DNA of 11,863 bases. Source: Lachnospiraceae bacterium UBA7160 (GTDB taxonomy: Bacteria; Bacillota; Clostridia; Lachnospirales; Lachnospiraceae). The stretch spans positions 1 through 11,863 of the forward strand of contig DKWE01000116.1 of NCBI GenBank assembly GCA_002491565.1, given 5' to 3'. Positions 1 to 7,300 of this stretch are shown here, one piece after another. The notes beneath the pieces were generated by a model. That model did no database searches. It worked only from the letters and a program-made list of their open reading frames with translations, and was not told the DNA's origin. Each line of letters opens with the position of its first letter. Positions within the stretch are counted from its first letter, which is position 1. The translations under genes and the position numbers were made by a program.

Positions 1-558
1 TTCATGGAGCGGAAAAAAGTGAAAAAATCCGTCCAGCTGCTTCCCACCGGCACGGCGGTGGCGCTGATTACGGTCCTGCCGGAGCAGCTGCAGTCTCCGC
101 TTCTTACGGCAGAATGGGAGTACCGGTTAAAGGAAGTTGAGCGCGGGGAACTGGAAGCGGACGCATTTCTGCAGGAGATCACCGGGATGCTGCGGGAGCT
201 GGTGAAGAATTATCAGGCGGTCGAAGGTGCGGAGGTGCTGTTTCCACAGGATAAAGAAGTCGTTGGAAAATGCCCTCGCTGCGGCGGGAATGTGACGGAG
301 AGCGGGAAGGGCTTCTTCTGTGAAAATAAGGACTGCCAGTTTGCGCTCTGGAAGAACAGCCGGTTCTTTGAGGCAAAGAAGAGGAAGCTTACAAAGGAAG
401 TGGCGAAAAAGCTGTTAGCAGATGGAAAAGTGAAGCTGACGGGCTGTTATTCGGAGCGGACGGGAAAGAAGTATGATGCGGTGGTGATCCTGGATGATGA
501 TGGGAAACGTACCAGTTTTATGATGGAGTTTGAAGTGAAAAGGAGAAGTATGTCATGA
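1..558 (+). CDS. topB: DNA topoisomerase III, C-terminal part (left end cut off)
   Basis: This is the last 185 codons of a type IA topoisomerase of the TopB kind carried by conjugative elements. Such enzymes pass and decatenate DNA strands and are thought to help replication or resolution of the transferring element. The open frame already runs at base 1, so the ATG at 4 is internal. The start of the fragment (KKSVQLLPTGTAVALITVLP, then LQSPLLTAEWEYRLKEVERG) matches the end of the topoisomerase core as I remember it. A zinc-ribbon follows with Cys codons at 271, 280, 319 and 334 (CPRC, then C-x4-C). A basic C-terminal domain follows with the typical FALWKN and LLADGKVKLTG segments. The catalytic Tyr and Toprim domain would lie upstream of the window. 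Its stop overlaps the next start (ATGA), implying translational coupling. The assignment is firm for the family; membership of an ICE is inferred from the neighbours. Confidence 0.9.
   Translation, partial: FMERKKVKKSVQLLPTGTAVALITVLPEQLQSPLLTAEWEYRLKEVERGELEADAFLQEITGMLRELVKNYQAVEGAEVLFPQDKEVVGKCPRCGGNVTESGKGFFCENKDCQFALWKNSRFFEAKKRKLTKEVAKKLLADGKVKLTGCYSERTGKKYDAVVILDDDGKRTSFMMEFEVKRRSMS
541..545 (+). promoter_or_regulatory. Ribosome binding site for the small gene at 555
   Basis: AGGAG lies 9 bases before the ATG at 555, inside the end of topB. It fixes the start of the small downstream gene and supports translation by ribosomes finishing topB. Confidence 0.7.
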
Positions 559-842
559 AGCGGACGCTTGTGGAGCAGGAGACCATCCTTCTCTATAACC
601 AGGCGGAGCCTTTGGCGGATGTCTATTCCCATGACCCGAAGCTTCTGGAAAAGCTTTCGCGGCTCTCGGAAAAATATCCGGACCAGATCATACAGAAGGA
701 CGAACATTCTTACACCATCCCGAAACAGTGCGTGTCCGTGCGGGAGCCGTACAGCGAAGCGCGGAGAGCGGCCGCCCGGGAGAGGGCGAAAAAGGGCGGA
801 TATAAGCCGCCAAAAAGGAGTAAAAGTTCCAAAACCAACTGA
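555..842 (+). CDS. Small basic hypothetical protein of conjugative elements
   Basis: The product has 95 residues and is soluble, with no signal peptide or membrane segment. I recognise the pattern (MKRTLVEQETILLYNQAEP, then HDPKLLEKLSRL and VREPYSEARRAAA) as a small conserved protein that sits directly after topB in many Clostridia integrative elements, but I know of no function. The first 70 residues look like a compact alpha/beta domain. The last 25 form a strongly basic, probably disordered tail rich in Arg, Lys and Pro, which could touch nucleic acid (inference). The start is chosen by the AGGAG at 541-545 and the 4-base overlap with the topB stop. The coupling suggests it is made in proportion to the topoisomerase and may be a partner of it. 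It is followed by a structured 188-base gap. Confidence 0.8.
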   Translation: MKRTLVEQETILLYNQAEPLADVYSHDPKLLEKLSRLSEKYPDQIIQKDEHSYTIPKQCVSVREPYSEARRAAARERAKKGGYKPPKRSKSSKTN

Positions 843-848
843 TAAAAT

Positions 849-887
849 GCCCTGGCCGGAGGGGAATTTCCCTGTCCGGTGCAGGGC
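849..887 (+). terminator. Long imperfect hairpin, possible terminator or attenuator
   Basis: Three nested arms pair: GCCCTG (849-854) with CAGGGC (882-887), CCGG (856-859) with CCGG (876-879), and AGGG (860-863) with CCCT (870-873). This gives about 14 base pairs with small bulges around a six-base loop. It begins 7 bases after the preceding stop codon, is preceded by AAAA, and is followed by TTCTTAT, a weak T-rich tail. The position just after a stop fits an intrinsic terminator or attenuator; the interrupted T tract makes this uncertain. Confidence 0.45.
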
Positions 888-894
888 TTCTTAT

Positions 895-912
895 ATGGGA
901 TTCTTATCCCAT
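895..912 (+). repeat. Perfect 7-bp inverted repeat with 4-base loop
   Basis: ATGGGAT (895-901) and ATCCCAT (906-912) are exact reverse complements separated by TCTT. It could be an RNA hairpin in the leader or a small dyad operator on DNA. It lies 7 bases after the longer hairpin. Confidence 0.55.
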
Positions 913-963
913 GAACAATATGCCGGACAGCCATGCCGGTAGGAAGATTTGGAGGCTGCCGGG

Positions 964-1001
964 AGAACCAGAGCTTCTGCTGTCTGCAGGAGGGTGGTTC
1001 T
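964..1001 (+). repeat. Nested inverted repeat upstream of the ArdC-like gene
   Basis: AGAACCA (964-970) pairs with TGGTTCT (995-1001), and inside it CTGC (977-980) pairs with GCAG (986-989) around TGTCT. The structure ends 11 bases before the ribosome binding site at 1013-1019, so it could influence translation of the gene starting at 1031. Confidence 0.45.
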
Positions 1002-1030
1002 TAGGATTTAGGAAAGGAGTGTGACAGAAA

Positions 1031-4000
1031 ATGGCCGAAAGGAAACTATCAAACCGGGAACGGATCAAGGAGATCACGGCTGGCATTGAGCAGGGGATCA
1101 AAGAACTGTTTGAGAGCGAAAAGTACAAAAAGTACCTTGCTACGATGTCCCGGTTCCCCAGCTATTCCTTAAATAATACGCTGCTGATCCATATGCAGAT
1201 GCCGGATGCCACCCTGGTTGCAGGGTATGGCCGGTGGCAGAAGCAGTTTGAACGTCATGTGAAAAAAGGGGAGCGCGGCATCACGATCATAGCACCGACC
1301 CCGTACAGAAAGAAAATCGAGGAACAGAAGCTTGACCCGGAAACGAAGGCACCGCTGCTGGATAAGGATGGGAAGGTGATTACAGAGGAAAAAGAAATCA
1401 ATATCTCCATGTATAAGCCAGTCAAGGTGTTTGATGTCAGCCAGACGGAGGGGAAGCCCCTGCCGCAGTTGGCAAGCGACCTAACCGGCGATGTAAGGCA
1501 GTTTGATGCGTTCATGGAAGCACTGCGGCGGGCTTCTCCGGTGCCGATCCGTTTCGAGAAAATGGATGAAAAGATGGATGGGTATTTTAACTATGAGAGC
1601 CAGAGCATCGCTATCCGGGAGGGGATGAGTGAGGTACAGACAGTCTCCGCTGCGGTACATGAGATGGCCCATGCCATCCTGCACAATTATGAGAAGCAGA
1701 GACAGGAAGCATCTGCTGGGATGGAAGGTAAGGAGCCGCCAGAGCAAAAGGACCGGCGAACAGAGGAGGTTGAGGCCGAGAGTGTTTCCTTTGCGGTCTG
1801 CGCTTTTTATAATATTGATACGGGTGCAAACAGCTTCGGCTATCTGGCCTCCTGGTCTAAGGGAAAGGAACTGGCGGAACTAAAAGCCAGCCTGGAGACG
1901 ATCAATAAAACGGCAGGCAGTCTGATTAAGAGTATCGACGGGGATTTTAAAGAGGTTTGCAGGGAACGGGGGATTGATTTAAGTGTAAAGGAAGGACCTG
2001 AAAAAGACCCTGTTCTGAAACTTGCCGCAGAGCTGGATCAGTTTTCCTATGATTATGATACCTATGAGTATTGGGATTCCGTAGAAAACAGGGAAGAGGG
2101 AACGGATCAGATTGTACAAAGCATCTTAAGGAAGGATGTGCAGCCTATTTTAGAATGGCTGGCGGACGTTATAGAGGAGGCAGATGAGGAATATGCCCCG
2201 AAGGCAAAGGAGCTGTCAGAGCGGCTAGATGCGCTGGTATCCGGGAAGGAAGGGCCGGAGATTTCGGCGGGGCAGAAAACAGAAGAGAAAGAGATGGATA
2301 TCCTAGCGGAAGAGGAACGCAAAACGGAAGAGGCGAATATTTCAGAAGAGCAGGTGGACGGGGCGGAAAAGAAAGATGTAGCTATAGAACAGGAACCAGA
2401 AAGAAAAGAATCCGATAGCCTGGCAGGAAGAGAAAGCGAACCTCAAAAGCCTGAGATGCTAGCGGATCAGGAAAGTGCCGTCCCAAAGCCTGAGACACTG
2501 GAAGTGCCTGAAGCTGCAATACAGGGAGATCTTTTTGACAGGATAAAGGAAGCGCTGTACAGCCAGGCTTCCAGTGAGGAAGCCGCATTTTCCATAAATC
2601 AGGGAAAACAGTATCTGGCAGTTCAGACCTGTGCGGACGGGTACGATTATACCTTTTTTAATGCTGATTTTGAGGGAATGGACGGCGGCCAGCTTGACCG
2701 CCCGGAAATACCGATGTCAGTTGCAGCATGGATACTTCTTAGAGAGGAATATCTGGAAGATGTAGAGGTTGCGCCGTTTGATTTTGACACTCTGATGGAG
2801 CAAGGGGAGCTTATGGAGCAAAAGCGTGTGGCGGCGGCGCAGGCAAAAGAGATTGTGCAAGGCATCCTCGTACAGTATGGACTGCAGGATGAGGTCAAAA
2901 TCACTGGGCTTGAGGTTTACAGGAACCTGTACGGGAAATCGGCTCCATTGCGCTATGATATTCTGGTTGGTTATGAGGGGAACATGAAAGAGGAGGATTT
3001 CTATGATATCCTGCAGGAAACCAATCATTCGATAGGGGGAAATTTTGCACATTTTACCCCTATTACACCAGGAGAAAGCGGGACGCTGGAGGAATATGTT
3101 GCCCGGCTAATGGAGAAGTATGGGGATGGGGCAGTACAGATTGATACGTTAGATCTGTCAAAGCAGAAGCTGGACGAATATCCGCTTCCGGATACAGGGT
3201 TACGCATAGAGGATTTGGAGGCGGCAGGATACCGGGATGGCGATATGCTTCCGATCTCAAAAGACCGGGCCGGGGAACTGTTTGATAAGGACCTGACAGT
3301 GTATTCCATTGCAGGTGACGGCAGCGCAGAAATGATTTTTGAAAAAGAAGAGATGGATTTGCCGGAATCAGGCAGCTTGTTCGCGGTATCAAAGGAGGAT
3401 TGGGAGGAAAGTACCGATTTTCATGCGGAGATCATGGAACGGCAGGAGCATCAGGAAGAGCGGGAACAGGCTTTTCTTTCCTATAAAGGAGACTGCTTTG
3501 CAATTTATCAGGTCAGAGAAGATGCAGCGGACCGGATTCGCTTCATGGGACTGGACTGGCTGGAAGAAAAGGGTATCCCGGTAGAGCGGGCAAATTATGA
3601 CCTGGTTTATACCGGCGAGCTTACTGCGACGGGGGATACTGGCCGGAGGCTGGAGAGCCTGTATGAACAATTTAATATCCATCATCCGGCAGATTACCAC
3701 AGCCCGTCGCTCAGTGTCAGCGATATCATTGTGGTAAAGCAAAGCGGCGTGCTATCCTGCCATTACTGTGACCGCATCGGGTTTCAGGAGATTCCGGGCT
3801 TCCTTCCCGGAGAAAATTATCTGAAGGCGGCAGAGATGGCGGTGGAGGACGATTACGGGATGATTGACGGGATCATTAATAATGGCTCGAAGGAGCAGCC
3901 CACGGTGGCAGAGCTGGAACAGCAGGCGAAATCCGGCCAGCCTATTTCCCTGATGGATTTGGCGGATGCGGTTCACCGGGAACAGGCAGGAAAGAAAAAG

Positions 4001-4084
4001 TCAGTGGTGGAGCAGCTGAAAAGCAGGCCGGACCAGAGGCAGAAAAAAGTAACGCAGAAGCAAAGAGATGGGAGGGAGATTTAA
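1031..4084 (+). CDS. Polyvalent antirestriction protein: ArdC-type domain, zincin, YodL-like and DUF4316-like regions
   Basis: This 1017-residue cytoplasmic protein has many domains. Residues 5-140 resemble the ArdC N-terminal single-strand-DNA-binding domain (SLNNTLLIHMQMPDAT, KKGERGI, VFDVS at 133). Residues 150-310 form a zincin-like metalloprotease domain with HEMAH at 210-214 and a candidate third zinc ligand Glu at 248 or 250 (VEAES). Residues 326-403 are a Tyr/Asp-rich helical region. Residues 405-495 are an acidic Glu/Lys/Pro linker with imperfect repeats. Residues 499-575 include a GYDYTFF...DGGQLD module. Residues 629-700 look like a nucleotidyltransferase fold that has lost its acidic residues. 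Residues 824-932 are YodL-like (RFMGLDWL, YDLVYTGEL, SVSDIIVV), and the tail resembles DUF4316 and is basic. ArdC-family proteins counter host restriction of incoming DNA; the protease target is unknown. The start follows AAAGGAG at 1013-1019. The next gene begins one base after the stop. Domain names are from memory of motifs. Confidence 0.88.
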   Translation: MAERKLSNRERIKEITAGIEQGIKELFESEKYKKYLATMSRFPSYSLNNTLLIHMQMPDATLVAGYGRWQKQFERHVKKGERGITIIAPTPYRKKIEEQKLDPETKAPLLDKDGKVITEEKEINISMYKPVKVFDVSQTEGKPLPQLASDLTGDVRQFDAFMEALRRASPVPIRFEKMDEKMDGYFNYESQSIAIREGMSEVQTVSAAVHEMAHAILHNYEKQRQEASAGMEGKEPPEQKDRRTEEVEAESVSFAVCAFYNIDTGANSFGYLASWSKGKELAELKASLETINKTAGSLIKSIDGDFKEVCRERGIDLSVKEGPEKDPVLKLAAELDQFSYDYDTYEYWDSVENREEGTDQIVQSILRKDVQPILEWLADVIEEADEEYAPKAKELSERLDALVSGKEGPEISAGQKTEEKEMDILAEEERKTEEANISEEQVDGAEKKDVAIEQEPERKESDSLAGRESEPQKPEMLADQESAVPKPETLEVPEAAIQGDLFDRIKEALYSQASSEEAAFSINQGKQYLAVQTCADGYDYTFFNADFEGMDGGQLDRPEIPMSVAAWILLREEYLEDVEVAPFDFDTLMEQGELMEQKRVAAAQAKEIVQGILVQYGLQDEVKITGLEVYRNLYGKSAPLRYDILVGYEGNMKEEDFYDILQETNHSIGGNFAHFTPITPGESGTLEEYVARLMEKYGDGAVQIDTLDLSKQKLDEYPLPDTGLRIEDLEAAGYRDGDMLPISKDRAGELFDKDLTVYSIAGDGSAEMIFEKEEMDLPESGSLFAVSKEDWEESTDFHAEIMERQEHQEEREQAFLSYKGDCFAIYQVREDAADRIRFMGLDWLEEKGIPVERANYDLVYTGELTATGDTGRRLESLYEQFNIHHPADYHSPSLSVSDIIVVKQSGVLSCHYCDRIGFQEIPGFLPGENYLKAAEMAVEDDYGMIDGIINNGSKEQPTVAELEQQAKSGQPISLMDLADAVHREQAGKKKSVVEQLKSRPDQRQKKVTQKQRDGREI
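4071..4076 (+). promoter_or_regulatory. Ribosome binding site for the TTRAP gene
   Basis: GGAGGG lies 9 bases before the ATG at 4086, inside the last codons of the ArdC-like gene. It favours the ATG at 4086 over the in-frame ATG at 4068, which has no comparable site and would overlap the previous gene. Confidence 0.7.
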
Positions 4085-4085
4085 A

Positions 4086-4295
4086 ATGGACGTATTTACG
4101 TTTGAAGAAAGGAACCTGGTGTGCATCTATAATACCGGGAACCGCAGGGGTGTGATTGCCGCCCTGGAGGAGATGAAAACGTACCTGCAGGAGGATGAGG
4201 AGGAGCTTAGGGCGCTCACCGATTCTGTGATCGGGAAGCTTGCTGCAATGACAGACGATGATTTTTCAGAATTGGAGCTTTACCCGGATTTCTAA
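4086..4295 (+). CDS. TTRAP-family (transposon-transfer assisting) small protein
   Basis: This 69-residue acidic protein begins MDVFTFEERNLVCIYNTGNR and ends FSELELYPDF. That start, the central LRALTDSVIGKLAAMTDD segment and the closing ELYPDF are the hallmarks I remember for the transposon-transfer assisting protein family found in Tn916-like and other Clostridia elements. The molecular function is unknown; the family name comes from its location rather than a measured activity. There is no membrane segment or signal. It starts one base after the ArdC-like stop and shares its ribosome binding site with that gene's end, so the two are probably translationally coupled. A hairpin with a T-rich tail begins 16 bases after its stop. 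Confidence 0.85.
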   Translation: MDVFTFEERNLVCIYNTGNRRGVIAALEEMKTYLQEDEEELRALTDSVIGKLAAMTDDDFSELELYPDF

Positions 4296-4311
4296 AATAA
4301 GGAAAAACCAA

Positions 4312-4340
4312 ACGGCGGCCATCTGGCCGTCATTTCTTTT
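4312..4340 (+). terminator. Probable weak intrinsic terminator after the TTRAP gene
   Basis: ACGGC (4312-4316) pairs with GCCGT (4326-4330); an inner GGCC/GGCC pairing is an alternative. It is followed by CATTTCTTTT and preceded by AAAACCA. The stem is short but GC-rich and lies in the 65-base gap before the giant gene. It could end or attenuate the topB-to-TTRAP transcript. The giant gene's ribosome site starts 9 bases after the T tract, so read-through may be partial. Confidence 0.55.
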
Positions 4341-4348
4341 GCCAGAAA

Positions 4349-4354
4349 AGGAGG
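4349..4354 (+). promoter_or_regulatory. Ribosome binding site of the giant gene
   Basis: AGGAGG, a near-consensus site, lies 6 bases before the ATG at 4361 and fixes the start of the giant frame. Confidence 0.8.
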
Positions 4355-4360
4355 GGAATT

Positions 4361-7300
4361 ATGGCAAGCAAAGCAGAAATGTATGCGCAGATGGCCGACC
4401 AGGCAGCGGTTCAGGTTACAAAAAGCTGGCAGGAATGGACGGCATTTCTTACTACGGCATCGCGTCTTTATAAATACCCTTACCATGAGCAGTTGATGAT
4501 CTATGCCCAGCGCCCGGATGCGACGGCGTGTGCAGAGTATGACCTTTGGAATAAGCGGATGGGAAGGTATATAAAGCGTGGCTCCCGGGGAATTGCCCTG
4601 GTGGATGATTCCGGGGACCGCCCGCGGCTGCGCTATGTATTTGACGTATCCGATACCGGGGAACGGGAGCAGTCCCGGCGTCCGTACCTATGGGTAATGC
4701 AGCCGGACTATGCAGGGCGGGTGATGGATATGATCGAGCAGCGGTACGGGGTGCCGACGCAGGGAGATCTGGTACAGCAGCTGGCCGACCTTGCGGGCAG
4801 GCTTACGGAAGATTACTGGCTGGATCACCGGCGCGATATCCTCCGCATCGTTGACGGTTCTTTTTTGGAGGAGTACGATGAGTTCAACATAGGACTTCAA
4901 TTTAAATCAGCCGCCACGGTGAGCATCACCTATTCCCTGATGTCAAGGTGCGGGCTGGAACCGGGTGAATATTTCGACCATGAGGATTTCATGGCGATCT
5001 TTGATTTTAACACGCCGGGGACGGTGGCCGCGTTGGGGACGGCGGTCAGCCAGATCAATCAGCAGATTCTGAGGCAGATCGGGGTCCTGATCCAGAATAT
5101 TGAGCGGGAAAAAGCCGCAGAGAGGAGCAGAGCATATGGAGAACAGACTGACTTACACACAGAACGGGGATTATCTGATCCCGGATTTGAAGCTGCAGGG
5201 AGGAGTGGAGAAGCCGCTGGGCAAGTACGGCAGGATGCGGAAAACTTACCTGAAGGAGCACAGGCCGGTCCTGTACAGCCAGCTCCTCCTGTCCGAGAAG
5301 CTGTATCCGCACCTGCAGGAGACGGACGAGGCAGCGAACAGCCGTCTGGAGCAGATGATGCCGGGGCTGATGGAAGCGGCAGGGGTAACGGAGCAGCTCA
5401 AGGCCAGCGACATGATGCAGTGGGTAGGGCTGATGAACAGCTGCAAGGCCCAGGCGGAGGAGATTATCCTGAAGGAACTTATCAACAGCTGACATTAAAC
5501 CTGTTCCCGACACAGGAAGAGCAGATTCAGAGGATTGAAGAGTCTGGCATACAGCAGATGCCAGGCTCTTTTTCTGTTTCAGATGCAGAAATTGATGCGG
5601 AGCTGAAAGAAGGCTCAGGATTCCAGGGCAGTAAGATACGCATTTATGCGTTATACCAGCACCAGCCGGATGTAAAGACGGTGATTGCATTTTTGAAAGA
5701 AGAATATGGCCCCTACTATGGCCACAGTTATACCTATCCGGATGGGAAGAAAGGCGAGGTGCATTTTACCGGCAAGGGCGTAGAATTTTCAAAATGGGGC
5801 TATGAAAAAACGGTAAAGGTGAAGTGGCCGGAACTGGAAAAGCGATTGCGGCAGATGGTTACAGATGGAACCTATCTGTCAGGGGAAGAAAAGATTGATT
5901 ATGAGCAGTTAGAGCTGAAATATATTGGCATTGTAGGAGGCGTCCCCATGCCGGTGGCACAGTTTGGGTTCCCTTCCATAGAGCCGATACAAGAGCAGGC
6001 GGTAAAACCTGAACAGACACAGGAAAGCAGCGTTTCAGGGGATGTTGTGGATACGGGAGAAACGGCGCATCCGGGTGAGGCCATAGAAGAGGCTACTTCC
6101 ATAGTGCCGCCAGTAGAAGCAGCAAAACCGTTAGTACAGCCACGGCCTGAGACTCTGCAGGATGCCATTGATGCAGCCATCCAGGAATGGAACGGAGACG
6201 AGCAGAGCAAACGTGCGGTTGCCCGTTATATGAAAGACCATGCCAGGGAGAAGGATACGGCGGCCTGGCTGAGAGGGGAGTACGGGGATGGCCTTCCGGC
6301 TTTCCCGGTAACAGGGGATGGCGTTGCTGCAGATATCCCCTGGCCAAAGGTACAGCGCCGGATTGCCCAGCTTATCAAAGCGGATCGCTTTTTTACGCAG
6401 GAAGAGCTGGATCATCTGGAAGAAATTGACCCGGCAGATGTCCGGGAGCAGCTGGCGGAAGCTGGGATAGAGAATGGGGAAGTCGTACACCCGGAGCTGC
6501 TTGAGGACAGCCCGTTTATCCGGCAGGCAGCTACTGACGCGGAAAAAGCTGCACAAGGAGAAGAAAAAGCGCCGTTTGATCTGTCCGGGCAGCCGATATC
6601 CCGTATTGGGGATACGATCACAGTAGGGGAAGGCAAACCGTCCCATGAGATCGACGTTACAGTGACGGATGAGCAGTGGGAGGCTATCAGGCAGGCACTG
6701 CCGGAGGCTGAACCGGTGCAGGGTGAGATGATTCCTTCCTATCAAATAGGTGATACGGTCTATCTGGACGAGATTGCGTTTGAGATCACTGCAATCAGGG
6801 AGCGTGAAGTGGAGCTGCGCGATCCCAGCCTGCTTTATCCCATTTTCCGGGTAGAAAACAAAGAAAATTTTGAGCGGATGCTGCGGCTGGATGGTCGTAA
6901 CACCGCTTTTTTTCAAGCAGCTGATTTACAGCAGCCGGTCTATCTGGAAGGAAAACCTTCTTATCAAACAGGAGATTCGGTGTTTGTGGTATATGGGGAA
7001 CGCACGATTTCCGGGACGGTTGGCTATATCGGGGATATCGACGTGCGTGTGGATACTGGACCTTATTCCTGGAGCAATGAGGTGATAAACCGGAAACAAT
7101 TCGAGGAAGGGCTGCGCCGGGACGGGCGCAATGCTTCTCTTTTCATACCGGAACAGGATGAAGTGGTGCAGCAAGGAGAAGAAGCTGGCTCCGCAGAAAA
7201 AGTATTGGAAAAGCCGGAACAGGAAAGCACTGCGGGGACTACGCCGGAAATGGTGGCAGAAACCACGACAATCTATCCGGGAGATAAGAATCACCTTCCC

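Larger units (their letters stand above)
843..1030 (+). other. Non-coding gap with clustered inverted repeats
   Basis: These 188 bases between two genes hold no convincing gene; the short frames crossing them lack ribosome sites. They contain three separate hairpin-forming stretches (849-887, 895-912, 964-1001), annotated individually, and end in the ribosome binding site AAAGGAG (1013-1019), 11 bases before the ATG at 1031. I saw no promoter with both boxes well placed. The density of inverted repeats suggests a structured leader, RNA processing site or terminator/antiterminator for the large antirestriction gene downstream, but no known riboswitch class is recognised. Confidence 0.6.

Noticed and set aside
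568..942. A 124-codon + strand frame overlapping the small basic gene
   Set aside because: Its Arg/Ser/Pro-rich translation is the typical out-of-frame reading of the conserved gene at 555, and no ribosome site precedes it.
843..1030. Known riboswitch, T-box or CRISPR repeats in the structured gap
   Set aside because: The inverted repeats differ from each other, there is no regular spacer pattern, and no conserved riboswitch core or T-box sequence is visible.
4272..4298. Possible promoter TTGGAG...TAAAAT at the end of the TTRAP gene
   Set aside because: Spacing is only 15 bases, the -35 box is poor, and a terminator-like hairpin lies just downstream of it.
5100..5135. Programmed frameshift joining the giant N-terminus to TnpV near the AAAAA run at 5109-5113
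   Set aside because: A +1 shift would be needed, the site does not fit a -1 slippery heptamer, and the AGGAG plus ATG explains TnpV expression more simply.
5055..5690. A 211-codon open frame on the - strand opposite the tnpV region
   Set aside because: No family pattern, composition is that of an antisense shadow of GC-biased codons, and both + strand frames here have better support.
6131..6916. A 261-codon open frame on the - strand
   Set aside because: It lies opposite duplicated modules of the giant protein, lacks recognisable motifs and has a composition typical of a shadow frame.
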